64,000 nt of DNA from Roseomonas sp. (lineage in GTDB: Bacteria > Pseudomonadota > Alphaproteobacteria > Acetobacterales > Acetobacteraceae): the NCBI GenBank assembly GCA_020249435.1, contig JADCFQ010000012.1:124001-188000 (forward strand), read 5' to 3'. Shown in pieces: positions 1 through 9,675 of this stretch; within the stretch, counting starts at the first letter, position 1; each line of letters begins with the position of its first letter. Made by a program: the position numbers and the translations under genes. A model generated the notes under the pieces. The model worked only from the letters and a program-made list of their open reading frames with translations. It was not told the origin of the DNA and searched no databases.

Positions 1-896
1 GCAAGCCGAAACACGGGATCAATTGCCGGGATGCGCCCGTAATCCACAATGCTATGAAGTTCCTTGGCATCCGGCAGCCGCCAATCGGCATGACCGCCAA
101 GCCGAAGCGCCGCGCAATGTGCCAGCGCAGCCTGCCAAGACCGCGCAACACCATCATCAGCGCGCTGCCATTCAAGGCCCGTGGCAGCATCCAGCACCGT
201 TTCTGCCTTCACGCGGAAATCATTCACGCCATAGGCTGGCCCGCGCACCAGCCGCACCGCCAGCCGGTTCGGCGTGCGCATCCGGTTTGCCGGATCCATC
301 AGCGGATAGCCCTTGATGCGGCCATCGGCGAAGTTCACGCCGAACACCGTCTCTGACCCGCCAACCGTGCGGCCCAGATGGCGCGTTACCGTCCATTCCT
401 GCACGTCAATCGGTCGCCGCCCGGCTGAGGCGTCGCCAAGGCCCGCACCGGCACCATAGGCGAAGCGAAACACCGAGGTATTGATATAGGGGCGAGAGGT
501 CGCGGGATCGCCGGTGAAGCCGCCACGGAAATCAATCAGCGAATAAAGCTCTCGGATGGAAGGCACACGCCAATCGCCATGACCGCCAAGGCGGCTTTCG
601 GCGGCGAGCCGCGCTGCCTCCTCAAAGGTGATGGGTGCGCTTGGTGCCTCGGCCCAGGTCAGGCCAGTAACGAGATCGGTGACAGTGCCATTGCCATTCG
701 CGCGATAGGCCATTTGCCGAAGTGGCGGGGCGCCATCCGCGCCGGCGAAGTGCGTGCCCGGTGCCGGGCAGGCGATCTCTCCGGTGGCACCAAAGCAGCG
801 ATCCTGCCCGGTGCCGGGGATGTTGTAGGACAGCGTTTGCGCCACGGCGGTGCCAATGGCTGCAACCGCAAGCGCAATGATCGGGACATAGCGCAT
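1..896 (-). CDS. DUF1566 (Lcl_C) domain secreted protein, C-terminus cut by window edge
   Basis: The reading frame starts at an ATG at 896, preceded by a GGGAAGG ribosome-binding site, and stays open for 298 codons to the left edge, so the C-terminus is missing. Residues 1-19 form a signal peptide with an AVA|Q-type cleavage site, so the protein is exported. Two copies of a DUF1566/Lcl_C-like unit are visible, around residues 72-125 and 234-290. Each has a TGLxW segment followed by LGGHxDWRxPxxxEL and an xxID/xxVD end. The family is common in secreted bacterial proteins of unknown function and has no known reaction. The next gene upstream is a MOSC gene on the same strand, 111 nt away. Confidence 0.8.
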   Translation of the reverse strand, partial: MRYVPIIALAVAAIGTAVAQTLSYNIPGTGQDRCFGATGEIACPAPGTHFAGADGAPPLRQMAYRANGNGTVTDLVTGLTWAEAPSAPITFEEAARLAAESRLGGHGDWRVPSIRELYSLIDFRGGFTGDPATSRPYINTSVFRFAYGAGAGLGDASAGRRPIDVQEWTVTRHLGRTVGGSETVFGVNFADGRIKGYPLMDPANRMRTPNRLAVRLVRGPAYGVNDFRVKAETVLDAATGLEWQRADDGVARSWQAALAHCAALRLGGHADWRLPDAKELHSIVDYGRIPAIDPVFRL

Positions 897-1007
897 GGCA
901 TCCTTCCCTGGGCTAGGATCGCCCTTCGAACTTGGCCGCGTGGAGGCTATGGCCTGGGGGTGGCCATTCCCAGAACCCGACTCGTCTCACGACAGAAAAA
1001 AGCATTC

Positions 1008-1772
1008 TCACACATCCAGCATCAGCGGTTCCAAGGCATCGCCGAGCGCAATATTCCCGCCTTCCAGAACCTCGGCATAAACGCCCAAATCCGCATGGCC
1101 GAAATACCGGCGCAGATCGCGCGGCGGATCGGCATCACGCGCGGCGGTCTCCGGGTTCACCTCGGTCGCCGCACAGCGCACGATGCGCTTCACTACCTTC
1201 AGCCGCACCTGGCCGATCTGGATTTCCTTGCCGATCCAATCAAACTCCGCCCAGGGCCGCCCGCCGGAGAAATAGAAATTCGCGCGAAAACGCAGCGGGT
1301 CCAGCGCCATGCCGGCTTCGGCTTCCAGCGCGTGCAGGCTGGAAAGGCCAATGATGGAAACCACCTTCATCGCCACATCAGAAAAGCGATGGCCAGGAGC
1401 TTCAATGAAGCGGGGTTCGCCGCGCGCCTCAGCGCCCAGGAAATCCGTGAGGTAGCGCGCGATGGCGGCCTTGCCTGCCTCGGTTCGCGTATCGCCCAGA
1501 AAGGGCGCGGCGCCGGGGGCGCGGATGGCGAGGCTCCCGTCATGCGGGTCGAAGGCCGTATGCAGCAGGGCAAGCCGCTCATTGACCATCAGGCAGCCAA
1601 AATTGCGCTTGGAAAGCCAGCGCGGAGCCGCCACATCAAAGGGCGCGTCCCCTTGGGCGAGGGCGAAGCGCCGGTCATGCGCCAGCATCTCGTTCGGCGT
1701 CAGCGCCACGGCTTCCAAAGCCTCGGCCGACAGGCCCTTCACCGGGTAGCGGTAGATCTTTTCGATACGCAT
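1008..1772 (-). CDS. MOSC domain-containing protein (MOSC_N plus MOSC)
   Basis: This 254-residue protein starts with the strand typical of the MOSC N-terminal beta barrel ([16 protein letters not shown], residues 2-17), with the MOSC domain in the second half. The conserved cysteine lies in [10 protein letters not shown], and the end carries a [16 protein letters not shown] segment. MOSC proteins bind sulfurated molybdenum cofactor or carry sulfur in the mARC/YcbX/YiiM group. The substrate cannot be read from the sequence. There is no signal peptide, so it is cytoplasmic. The ATG at 1772 follows a GGGGGTG ribosome-binding site. The long plus-strand frame over it (579-1787) is a shadow. Confidence 0.85.
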   Translation of the reverse strand: MRIEKIYRYPVKGLSAEALEAVALTPNEMLAHDRRFALAQGDAPFDVAAPRWLSKRNFGCLMVNERLALLHTAFDPHDGSLAIRAPGAAPFLGDTRTEAGKAAIARYLTDFLGAEARGEPRFIEAPGHRFSDVAMKVVSIIGLSSLHALEAEAGMALDPLRFRANFYFSGGRPWAEFDWIGKEIQIGQVRLKVVKRIVRCAATEVNPETAARDADPPRDLRRYFGHADLGVYAEVLEGGNIALGDALEPLMLDV

Positions 1773-1782
1773 CGGGCACCCC

Positions 1783-1814
1783 CTTGAAGCAGATCAAGGC
1801 CAGATACCACATAT
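1783..1814 (+). promoter_or_regulatory. Possible heat-shock (sigma-32) promoter of clpB
   Basis: CTTGAAG at 1783-1789 and CCACATAT at 1807-1814 resemble the -35 and -10 elements of RpoH promoters, and they lie about 70 nt before the clpB start, where heat-shock control is expected. The 17-nt gap is longer than the usual 13-15 nt, so this is only a candidate. Confidence 0.25.
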
Positions 1815-1882
1815 CAGGCATTCTGGTGTCATTCGTTGCCCATAAGGGGACGATGGCATCGTCCGCTCAGGAGAGGGACCAC

Positions 1883-4486
1883 ATGGATATCGAAAAGTTT
1901 ACCGACCGCGCACGCGGTTTTCTGCAAGCGGCGCAAACCATTGCGATCCGCGAATTCCACCAGCAGGTGACGCCCGTGCACCTGTTGAAGGCGTTGCTGG
2001 ATGACCCGGAAGGCGCCGCGAGCGGCCTGATCCGTGCCGCCGGCGGTGATCCGATTCGCGCCAAGAACGCGGTGGAAAACTTCATGACCCGCCTGCCGAA
2101 AGTGACCGGCGGCGGCGCTTCCGCCCAACCGAGCTTCACCGCTGATATCGTGCGCATCCTTGGCAATGCCCAGGAACAGGCGAACCGCGCCGGCGATGCC
2201 TTTGTGGCGCAGGACCGGGTGCTGGTGGCCTTGGCCGGCAGTGAAGGCGATGCCGGGCGCGCGCTCCGCGTCGCGGGGGCCGAGCCCGACAAGCTGGAAA
2301 AGGCCATTGCGCAAATCCGCAAGGGCCGCACGGTGAATAGCCAAAACGCCGAAGACAGTTTTGATGCGCTGAAGAAATACGCGCGCGACATCACGGAAGT
2401 GGCGCGTCAGGGCAAGCTTGACCCGGTGATTGGCCGTGATGAGGAAATCCGCCGCGCCATACAGGTGCTGGCACGCCGCACCAAGAATAACCCGGTGCTG
2501 ATCGGCGAACCAGGTGTCGGCAAGACCGCGATTGTGGAAGGCTTGGCGCTCCGCATCGTCAATGGCGACGTGCCGGAAGCCTTGAAGACCAAGCGCGTCA
2601 TGGCGCTTGACCTGGGTGCCATGGTGGCCGGTGCCAAATATCGCGGTGAGTTTGAAGAACGCCTGAAGGCCGTGCTGGCAGAAACCACGCAGGCAGAGGG
2701 CGAAATCATCCTGTTCATTGATGAAATGCACACGCTGGTCGGCGCGGGCAAGGCGGATGGGGCGATGGATGCATCGAACCTGCTAAAGCCTGCCTTGGCG
2801 CGCGGCGAATTGCATTGCATTGGTGCGACCACGCTTGATGAATACCGCAAGCATGTGGAGAAGGATGCCGCGCTGGCGCGGCGCTTCCAGCCTGTTTTTG
2901 TCGGTGAACCGAGCGTCGAGGACACCATCTCCATCCTGCGCGGCATCAAGGAAAAATACGAACTCCATCACGGGGTGCGCATTGCCGATGGCGCGCTGGT
3001 GGCCGCCGCCACCCTTTCCAACCGCTACATCACGGATCGCTTCCTGCCCGATAAGGCGATTGATTTGGTGGATGAGGCTTCATCGCGCCTTCGCATGCAG
3101 GTGGATAGCAAGCCCGAGGAGCTGGACGCGATTGACCGCGACCTCATGCGCCTCAAGATCGAACGCGAAGCGCTGAAGAAGGAAGATGACGCGGCATCGC
3201 GTGATCGCCTTGCCAAGCTTGAAAAGGAATTGGCGGAGCTTGAGGAAAGCTCAGCCGCCATGACCACGCGTTGGGAATCCGAAAAGGGCAAGGTGGTTGA
3301 AAGCCAGAAGCTCAAGGAAGAATTGGACAAGGCGCGGACCGAGGTTGAATTGGCCCAACGCCGCGGTGATCTGACCAAGGCTTCCGAACTGCTTTATGGC
3401 GTCATTCCGGGCATTGAAAAGAAGCTTGCGGATGCCGGCAATGGCGATGCCAAGCTGGTGAATGAAGCCGTGACTGAAGAAGGCATTGCGGCGGTGGTCA
3501 GCCGCTGGACCGGTATTCCGGTTGAGAAAATGCTGGAAGGCGAACGCGCCAAGCTGCTGCGGATGGAAGACCAGTTGCGCAAGCGCGTGGTCGGTCAGGA
3601 AGAAGCGCTTGAAGCGGTATCCAAAGCCGTGCGCCGTGCGCGCGCGGGCTTGCAGGATCCCAATCGCCCGATTGGCAGCTTCCTGTTCCTGGGCCCGACG
3701 GGTGTCGGCAAAACGGAATTGGTGAAGTCGCTCGCTTCCTTCCTGTTCGATGATGAACGCGCCATGACGCGCATTGACATGTCTGAGTACATGGAAAAGC
3801 ACGCGGTATCGCGGCTGATTGGCGCGCCGCCTGGCTATGTGGGGTATGAGGAAGGTGGCGCGCTGACGGAAGCCGTGCGCCGGCGGCCTTACCAGGTGAT
3901 TTTGTTTGATGAGGTCGAAAAGGCCCATGATGATGTCTTCAATGTACTGTTGCAGGTGCTGGATGATGGGCGGCTGACGGATGGCCAGGGGCGGACGGTT
4001 GATTTCCGCAACACCATCATTGTGCTGACCAGCAATCTTGGTGCGCATGCCATCGCGGAATTGCCGGAGACCGCCGATATCGAAGCGGCGCGGCCTTCGG
4101 TGATGCGTTCAGTGCGCGAGCGTTTCCGGCCGGAATTCCTCAACCGGTTGGATGAGATTGTGCTGTTCCGGCGCCTCGCGCGCGGGGATATGGCGGCGAT
4201 TGTGGATATTCAGCTGCGCGGCCTGCGGCGGTTGCTGGAAGATCGCAAAATCACGCTCACGCTTGATGAAGCGGCGCGGGAATGGCTCGCGGAGGCAGGG
4301 TATGATCCGGTTTATGGCGCGCGTCCCTTGAAGCGTGTCATTCAGCGGAACCTGCAGGACAAGCTGGCGGGGCTGCTGCTGGAAGGCAGCGTGAAGGATG
4401 GCGAAAGCCTGACCGTCACGGCCAGCCCCGATGGGCTGGAAGTGCGCCATGCCGCGCCGGAGGCCACGCAAGCCGAAGCTGCCTGA
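1883..4486 (+). CDS. clpB: ATP-dependent chaperone ClpB
   Basis: ClpB is a cytosolic hexameric AAA+ disaggregase that works with DnaK to pull proteins out of aggregates. The 867-residue product matches the usual length. It has an N-terminal Clp repeat domain, a first ATPase domain with Walker A GEPGVGKT near residue 207, a long coiled-coil middle domain (about 400-520), a second ATPase domain with GPTGVGKT near residue 604, and the C-terminal D2-small domain. I chose the ATG at 1883 because CAGGAGAGGGA lies just before it and the protein then begins [13 protein letters not shown], the typical ClpB start. A longer frame opening with TTG at 1784 has no such support. Confidence 0.97.
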   Translation: MDIEKFTDRARGFLQAAQTIAIREFHQQVTPVHLLKALLDDPEGAASGLIRAAGGDPIRAKNAVENFMTRLPKVTGGGASAQPSFTADIVRILGNAQEQANRAGDAFVAQDRVLVALAGSEGDAGRALRVAGAEPDKLEKAIAQIRKGRTVNSQNAEDSFDALKKYARDITEVARQGKLDPVIGRDEEIRRAIQVLARRTKNNPVLIGEPGVGKTAIVEGLALRIVNGDVPEALKTKRVMALDLGAMVAGAKYRGEFEERLKAVLAETTQAEGEIILFIDEMHTLVGAGKADGAMDASNLLKPALARGELHCIGATTLDEYRKHVEKDAALARRFQPVFVGEPSVEDTISILRGIKEKYELHHGVRIADGALVAAATLSNRYITDRFLPDKAIDLVDEASSRLRMQVDSKPEELDAIDRDLMRLKIEREALKKEDDAASRDRLAKLEKELAELEESSAAMTTRWESEKGKVVESQKLKEELDKARTEVELAQRRGDLTKASELLYGVIPGIEKKLADAGNGDAKLVNEAVTEEGIAAVVSRWTGIPVEKMLEGERAKLLRMEDQLRKRVVGQEEALEAVSKAVRRARAGLQDPNRPIGSFLFLGPTGVGKTELVKSLASFLFDDERAMTRIDMSEYMEKHAVSRLIGAPPGYVGYEEGGALTEAVRRRPYQVILFDEVEKAHDDVFNVLLQVLDDGRLTDGQGRTVDFRNTIIVLTSNLGAHAIAELPETADIEAARPSVMRSVRERFRPEFLNRLDEIVLFRRLARGDMAAIVDIQLRGLRRLLEDRKITLTLDEAAREWLAEAGYDPVYGARPLKRVIQRNLQDKLAGLLLEGSVKDGESLTVTASPDGLEVRHAAPEATQAEAA

Positions 4487-4499
4487 TAGCACTTGATTA

Positions 4500-4559
4500 T
4501 GCGCCGCATTCGCGCGATTTCTGCTGCATCAAGGGCAGGAGAAACGCGAATGCGGCGCA
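4500..4559 (+). promoter_or_regulatory. Perfect 15-bp hairpin covering the start codon of the kelch gene
   Basis: TGCGCCGCATTCGCG at 4500-4514 and CGCGAATGCGGCGCA at 4545-4559 are exact reverse complements separated by 30 nt. The 3' arm contains the ATG at 4550-4552 and the loop holds the ribosome-binding site. In mRNA the start codon would be fully paired. No T-run follows, so it is not an ordinary clpB terminator. A regulatory role is inferred. Confidence 0.55.
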
Positions 4560-5656
4560 GGGCTTTTCTGGGAACAGGTGTGGCGATGCTGGCGGGGGCA
4601 GCCCAGGCGCAGCATCACGGGCATCACGGCGCGAATATTCCGGCAGATCAAATGTCCGCCTTGCGCGGGCCTAATCCGCAAGCGCTGACCCCAGATCAAT
4701 TGGCGCAACGCGTGCTGACCAGCCCCGCGCCCGCTGGTGTGCCAGGGCGCTGGGTGTCGCGCGCCCCTTTGCCCCTGCCGCGCAGTGAAATGGCCTGGGC
4801 CACCGCCTGGGCCCGCAAGCTGCATGTCATTGGCGGCTATGCGCAGGGCCAAGTGGATAAGCCCTATCACCATGTCTATGACCCTGCATCGGATCGCTGG
4901 CAGGAAGCGGCACCCTTGCCGCGCGGTGCCAATCATGTCGGCGTGGTCGCCGATGCCGGGCGGATTTACGCGCTGGGTGGTTTTACCGAACAGAATCGCG
5001 CCTCTGACGACAAGGCCTTTGTCTATGACATTGCGGCGGATCGTTGGTCGGCCATTGCGCCCATGCCGCGGCCGCGTGGTGCCGGCGCTGTCGCCGCCGT
5101 GGGTGGCAAGATTTATCACATCGGTGGCGCAACAGACCCCGCACCCGAACGCGCCAGCATCGCCTGGAATGAGGTGTATGATCCGCAGACCGATAAATGG
5201 ACGCTGCTCCGCCCGCTGCCGGCGGGGCGTGACCATGCGGGCGTGGTGGTTTGGGAAGGGCGTATTCACATCGCCGGTGGGCGCTTCAACACCTTTGAAA
5301 ATAACACTGGCCTGCATCACGTCTATGATCCCGCCAGTGATACCTGGCGGCTACGCGCGCCAATCCCAACGCCGCGTTCCGGCCATGGCATGGTGCTGCT
5401 GCGCGGGCGCTTCTGGTGCATGGGTGGCGAGGAACGGCTTTATGACGCGCAAAACCGCCCGATTGATCGCGTGATCGGCACGGTGGAATCCTATGATCCC
5501 GCCACCGATAGCTGGCAGCATCACGCACCCATGCCGACCCCGCGGCATGGTTTGGGTGCGGCGCTGATTGGCGATTGGATTTATGTCGCAGGTGGCGGCC
5601 CGATTGTGGGTGGCGGCATCCAGACCGCGGTGCATGAGGCGTTCACGCCAGGGTAA
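4550..5656 (+). CDS. Exported kelch-repeat beta-propeller protein
   Basis: The ATG at 4550 follows GGCAGGAGAAA and gives 368 residues. It opens with a Tat-like signal (MRRRAFLGTG, then a hydrophobic stretch ending AQAQ near residue 21), so the protein is probably periplasmic. A histidine-rich patch (QHHGHHG) follows the signal. The rest consists of five to six kelch repeats of about 48 residues, each with a VYDPxxDxW element followed by xxPMPxPRxxxG and a YVxGG-type turn. Such propellers are usually binding or scaffold modules, though some are oxidases or epimerases. No catalytic signature is visible here. It follows clpB by 63 nt on the same strand and converges on chrA. Confidence 0.85.
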   Translation: MRRRAFLGTGVAMLAGAAQAQHHGHHGANIPADQMSALRGPNPQALTPDQLAQRVLTSPAPAGVPGRWVSRAPLPLPRSEMAWATAWARKLHVIGGYAQGQVDKPYHHVYDPASDRWQEAAPLPRGANHVGVVADAGRIYALGGFTEQNRASDDKAFVYDIAADRWSAIAPMPRPRGAGAVAAVGGKIYHIGGATDPAPERASIAWNEVYDPQTDKWTLLRPLPAGRDHAGVVVWEGRIHIAGGRFNTFENNTGLHHVYDPASDTWRLRAPIPTPRSGHGMVLLRGRFWCMGGEERLYDAQNRPIDRVIGTVESYDPATDSWQHHAPMPTPRHGLGAALIGDWIYVAGGGPIVGGGIQTAVHEAFTPG

Positions 5657-5665
5657 AGGCTCGCC

Positions 5666-6997
5666 TCAAAACCCCGCGAATTTCAGCACCAACCCCGCAA
5701 GCGCGGTGAAGCCAAGGCTGCGCGCCAGCCCTTGCTTCATCGGGAATAGCAGCACGGCGGCGAAGACCGCCAGCGCCAGTGCCGCCGGGTCAAGGCTGGT
5801 CAGCACCGGCAGATCAAGCCTGATTGGCCCGAAGCTGCTGACCTGCACATCCCGGAAAATCACGCGCAGCCCAAACCAGAGCGCCAGATTGGCGATCACG
5901 CCCACCACCGCCGCCGTCACGGCGCCCAAGGCGCCCTTCAATCGCGGTGCGGCGTGGAGTTTTTCAACAAAGGGCGCGCCCAGGAAAATCCAGGCAAAGC
6001 ACGGCGCGAATGTCACCCAAAGTGTGAGCACACTGCCCGCTACACCGCCCAGCACACCATCGGCGCGATAGCCCGCGAGGAAGCCCACAAATTGCAGCAC
6101 CAAAATCAGCGGCCCGGGCGTGGTTTCCGCGAGGCCGAGCCCCGCCAGCATTTCGGGCGCGGAGAGCCATTGGTAATGCTCCACCGCTTCCTGCGCGGCA
6201 TAGGCAAGCACCGCATAGGCGCCACCAAAAGTCACCACCGCGAGCTTGGAGAAAAACCAGGCAATATCGCCATAAACGCCCGACCCCAGCAGCAACACAA
6301 CCGGCCAGAGCCAAAGCGCCAGCGCAATCAGCCCCGCGCGCCGCGCAGCGCCAGCCATGCGCGCAGGGCGTTCCGGATCGGCAGCGATGGCGGCATCCAA
6401 AAGCGCAGGCGGGCCATCCTTCGCGGCACCATGGCCCGCACCGCTGAAAGCCTGGGGCAAAGCAAAACCAATCGCGAGCGCACCCAGCACCACCAGCGGA
6501 AAGGGCACATTGAACAGCGCGAGTGCGACAAAAGCCGCGATGGCAAGCGCTATCGGCACCGGCCCCTTCAGCGCGCGTTTCGCCACCTTGATCAGCGCTT
6601 CCACCACCAGCACCAGCACCGCGCATTTCAGGCCAAAAAACAGCGCGGCCACAATCGGCACATCACCCAGCGTGGCATAGATGATGGACAGCGCCAGCAT
6701 CACCGCCGCACCAGGCAGGATGAACAGCAAGCCCGCCACCAGCCCGCCACGCACACCATGCATCAGCCAGCCGAGATAGGTTGCCAATTGCTGCGCCTCT
6801 GGCCCTGGCAGCAGCATGCAGAAATTCAGCGCATGCAGAAACCGCGCATCGGATACCCAATGGCGCTGTTCCACCACTTCACGATGCATGACCGCAATCT
6901 GCGCGGCCGGCCCGCCGAAGGACAGCAAACCGATGCGCAGCCACACGCGCAACGCCTCGGCAAAACTTGGGAAGGCGGGAAATGAGGTCTGGTTCAT
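5666..6997 (-). CDS. chrA: Chromate transporter ChrA (two CHR domains)
   Basis: This is a 443-residue integral membrane protein of the CHR family, which exports chromate from the cytoplasm. The N-terminal half carries the signature GLLSFGGPAAQIAVMHREVV (residues 23-42) and a PGPEAQQLATYLGW motif. The second half repeats the fold with SKLAVVTFGGAYAVLAY and TTPGPLILV. That makes the duplicated long-chain form of about 10-12 membrane segments. Its start overlaps the stop of the rhodanese/ChrB gene by 4 nt, so the two are translated together. The kelch gene converges on it with a 9-nt gap. Confidence 0.93.
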   Translation of the reverse strand: MNQTSFPAFPSFAEALRVWLRIGLLSFGGPAAQIAVMHREVVEQRHWVSDARFLHALNFCMLLPGPEAQQLATYLGWLMHGVRGGLVAGLLFILPGAAVMLALSIIYATLGDVPIVAALFFGLKCAVLVLVVEALIKVAKRALKGPVPIALAIAAFVALALFNVPFPLVVLGALAIGFALPQAFSGAGHGAAKDGPPALLDAAIAADPERPARMAGAARRAGLIALALWLWPVVLLLGSGVYGDIAWFFSKLAVVTFGGAYAVLAYAAQEAVEHYQWLSAPEMLAGLGLAETTPGPLILVLQFVGFLAGYRADGVLGGVAGSVLTLWVTFAPCFAWIFLGAPFVEKLHAAPRLKGALGAVTAAVVGVIANLALWFGLRVIFRDVQVSSFGPIRLDLPVLTSLDPAALALAVFAAVLLFPMKQGLARSLGFTALAGLVLKFAGF

Positions 6998-7809
6998 TGG
7001 GTCCTCGGTCCGGGCCAGTTATGGGACTCTTCTACCGCATCTCGCGCCCAACGATAAAAGGCATCGTAAAGCGCCAAGCCAGCGTCCAATTGCTTCAAAT
7101 CGTCGCGATACATGCGCGACAAGCCAAGCGATGCGGCTAGTAACCCCGCAGCTTCTGGCGCCAAATCCAAGCGGGCGGTATCAGCGCCGCGAATGATCAT
7201 CGCCAAGCGATCCAGCGCCGCTGCGTGCAAGCCGAATTCATCCAGCATGACATCGAAGGTACAAAGAGACCCGCGATGCGACCAGAACACGCCCTCAATA
7301 TCAAAGGGCGTTGCGCCGAAGCGATCCGCCACGGCGGCGACTTCAGAGGCAGCAACGAAAAGAAAAACAGCGCCGGGATCAATGAACCGGCGAATAAGCC
7401 AGGGGCAGGCGATGCGATCCACCTTGGGGCGCGCCCGCGTGACCCAAAGCGTATGGCCTTGCGCAAGGCGCGCCGGCACATGCTCAGGCTTAACGAGAGG
7501 CAATTGGGCAGCCGCCCACGCCTCAAATCCGCCCTCAAGCTTTTCGGCGGTAATCCCAGCATGACGGAGCCAAGCGGCCACCCCCTCGCTCAGCTTCAGG
7601 CCCTTTTGGCATACAACAACCACGTCCCGGCCAGCGAATTCGCCGGCCCAGGTGGGAACACTGCGGAAATCGCGCGCGATAGCGCCTGGAAGGTAGCGGG
7701 GATCGGCGGCAATATCTTCGGCGATCCGGACATCAAGAATAACAGGCGCATCAGGCAGGCCAATGCGCCTGGAAAGCTGCAAAGCGGTCATGGTCGTGGG
7801 AGACGGCAT
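6994..7809 (-). CDS. Rhodanese-ChrB fusion, chromate resistance protein
   Basis: The 271-residue product joins an N-terminal rhodanese domain (about residues 8-105, catalytic cysteine C67 in VVVVCQKGLKLS) to a ChrB C-terminal domain (about 118-265, with the motif DRIACPWLIRRFIDP). ChrB proteins are tied to chromate sensing and resistance. The rhodanese part suggests sulfur or thiol chemistry on the oxidant. It is the first gene of a two-gene operon with chrA (4-nt overlap). The ATG at 7809 has a GAGAGGA ribosome-binding site. Classical ChrB has a different, regulatory N-terminus that is absent here, so a direct transcriptional role is less likely. Confidence 0.88.
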   Translation of the reverse strand: MPSPTTMTALQLSRRIGLPDAPVILDVRIAEDIAADPRYLPGAIARDFRSVPTWAGEFAGRDVVVVCQKGLKLSEGVAAWLRHAGITAEKLEGGFEAWAAAQLPLVKPEHVPARLAQGHTLWVTRARPKVDRIACPWLIRRFIDPGAVFLFVAASEVAAVADRFGATPFDIEGVFWSHRGSLCTFDVMLDEFGLHAAALDRLAMIIRGADTARLDLAPEAAGLLAASLGLSRMYRDDLKQLDAGLALYDAFYRWARDAVEESHNWPGPRTQ

Positions 7810-7932
7810 GGTTGCGTCCTCTCCAAACAGGAGGATGGGACGCGATTCTTGGACCTAAGCCTCACGGGGCGATCGCGACTTGCCCCCTAAAAGAAGGCTA
7901 GAGCGATGCTCCGCCAAAAGTCAAGCGCAGCA

Positions 7933-9675
7933 TTACTCCGCCGCAACCGGCGTGAGCAGGGTTTCGCCCGGCTTCAGGCGCGTGAAGTCAACCTTCTGCC
8001 ATTCCAGCGTCACGCGCCCGTCTTCCAGTCGCACGGATGTTGCGGCAAGCCCTGCCCGGTCATCGCGCGTTTCCGGAAAATCTTCTCGCCAATGCGCCCC
8101 GCGCGATTCCTCGCGCGCCTCGGACGCCACCACAATCGCGCGGCTCACCAACAGCAGCGATTTCAGATTGAGCCAATCATGCCAGGTCAGGTTGAAGGCG
8201 CGATTGGCGCCATCAACACCGGAAGCATCAAGCTCAGCCTCCAAGGCATCCAGCGCGGTGGTTGCTTCGGCAAGCCCCGCAGAATCGCGCAGAATGCCGG
8301 CCTTGTCCCACATCATTTCCTGCAAGGCATCGCGCAGTGGCGAGAGGTTACGCGCCGGTCGCGCGAAGGGCGCTTCAAGCGCGGCAATGGCAGCATCCAA
8401 CGCGTTTGCATCGGGCGGCACCAGCGCCCCTTCGCGCGGTACCCAGGTGGCCATGGTATCGCCGGCAATGCCGCCAAATACAGTGGAATTCGCAACCCCA
8501 TTCCCGCCCAAACGATTGGCGCCATGCACGCCGCCCGTATCCTCGCCGGCGGCGAAAAGTCCGGGCAGGGCAGTGCTGCCATCCGGGCGGAATACCACCC
8601 CGCCCATCATGTAATGCGCGGTCGGCACCACGGGCACGCGGCCACCAGCCAGGTCAAAGCCCATATCGGCGCAGCGTTCCACCATGCCCTTGAATTCGCG
8701 CCGTACACGATCCGGGCCAAGATGCCCCATTTCAATCCAAAGCCCGCCTTGATCATTCACATTGCCGGCGAGGATTTCGCGCTGCATGGAACGGCTGACA
8801 ATATCGCGCGTGGCACGTTCGGCGCGCTTGTCGTATTTCGCCATGAAGCGCTTGCCATCACCACCCAGCAGATAGCCGCCCGCGCCGCGCAAGCCTTCTT
8901 CAATAATGGTGCCGGTCATGCGCGTGCCGGGGCCGGCCAGCACGCCGGTTGGGTGGAATTGCACCATTTCCATATCGCGCAACGTGAGGCCGGCGCGCAG
9001 CGCCATCGCCATGCCATCGCAGGATTTATCGCCTGAAGGTGTGTGGTATTTATACATGGTGGGCCCGCCACCGGTGCCGAGCATCACGGCCCTCGCTTGC
9101 ACAAACACCAAACCGCCCGAGCGCACATCAATCAGCAGCACACCCGAAAGCCGCGCGCCATCCGCGCTTGGAATAAGTGCCACCGCGCGATGTTCTTCCA
9201 GGCGCTGAATGCCGCGCGCCCAGACCTGTTCCGCCAGGCGATTGACAATCTCAATCCCGGTCAGATCACCCTTATGCACGGTGCGATCAAAAGTCTGTCC
9301 GGCAAAGGCTTTTTGGTGAACGGTGCCATCGGCATTGCGATCAAAAAAACAGCCCCAGCGATTTTCCAATTCACGAATGCGCTGCTGCGCGCCGACCACA
9401 AGCGTCCAGGCCAAATCCTGATCATTCAGCCATTTGCCGCCATCAAGCGTGTCCATGAAATGACGCTCGGCGGAATCGCCCTCGGCAATCGCGACATTAT
9501 AGCCGCCCTGGACCATGCGCGTGCAGCCGCATTTGCCAAGCAAGCCCTTTACCGCAATGGTAACTTCCAGCGCGGGATTGCCGGCCTTGGCGTGAAGTGC
9601 CGCGAGCAAGCCCGCCCCGCCCGCACCCAGCACCAGAATATCCGTGCTGCGCTGTGTAATTTGCGCGGGCATCAC
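7933..9675 (-). CDS. Succinate dehydrogenase/fumarate reductase-type flavoprotein lacking the covalent-FAD histidine
   Basis: This 580-residue flavoprotein belongs to the SdhA/FrdA family: an FAD-binding GAGGAG motif (residues 17-22), QFHPTG with H241, EEGLRGAGGYLL, the catalytic arginine R290 in ATRDIVSRS, HYMMGG with H354, and HGANRLGGN. At the place where SdhA has His linked to FAD (His45 of E. coli, five residues before QGG) this protein has Cys51 (CGCTRMVQGG). FAD is therefore probably held non-covalently, as in L-aspartate oxidase and soluble fumarate reductases. It is the last gene of the eight-gene operon and overlaps the fumarase beta gene by 4 nt. With the SdhB- and anchor-like proteins encoded upstream it should form a membrane quinone-linked complex. 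The substrate is a C4 or related dicarboxylate; which one is open. Confidence 0.88.
   Translation of the reverse strand: MMPAQITQRSTDILVLGAGGAGLLAALHAKAGNPALEVTIAVKGLLGKCGCTRMVQGGYNVAIAEGDSAERHFMDTLDGGKWLNDQDLAWTLVVGAQQRIRELENRWGCFFDRNADGTVHQKAFAGQTFDRTVHKGDLTGIEIVNRLAEQVWARGIQRLEEHRAVALIPSADGARLSGVLLIDVRSGGLVFVQARAVMLGTGGGPTMYKYHTPSGDKSCDGMAMALRAGLTLRDMEMVQFHPTGVLAGPGTRMTGTIIEEGLRGAGGYLLGGDGKRFMAKYDKRAERATRDIVSRSMQREILAGNVNDQGGLWIEMGHLGPDRVRREFKGMVERCADMGFDLAGGRVPVVPTAHYMMGGVVFRPDGSTALPGLFAAGEDTGGVHGANRLGGNGVANSTVFGGIAGDTMATWVPREGALVPPDANALDAAIAALEAPFARPARNLSPLRDALQEMMWDKAGILRDSAGLAEATTALDALEAELDASGVDGANRAFNLTWHDWLNLKSLLLVSRAIVVASEAREESRGAHWREDFPETRDDRAGLAATSVRLEDGRVTLEWQKVDFTRLKPGETLLTPVAAE

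Noticed and set aside
579..1787. Plus-strand open frame of 402 codons over the MOSC gene
   Set aside because: Arginine- and glycine-rich translation without a known domain. The minus-strand MOSC protein has clear motifs and explains the same bases.
1829..2731. Minus-strand open frame of 300 codons inside clpB
   Set aside because: Shadow of clpB codons; no motif or ribosome-binding site.
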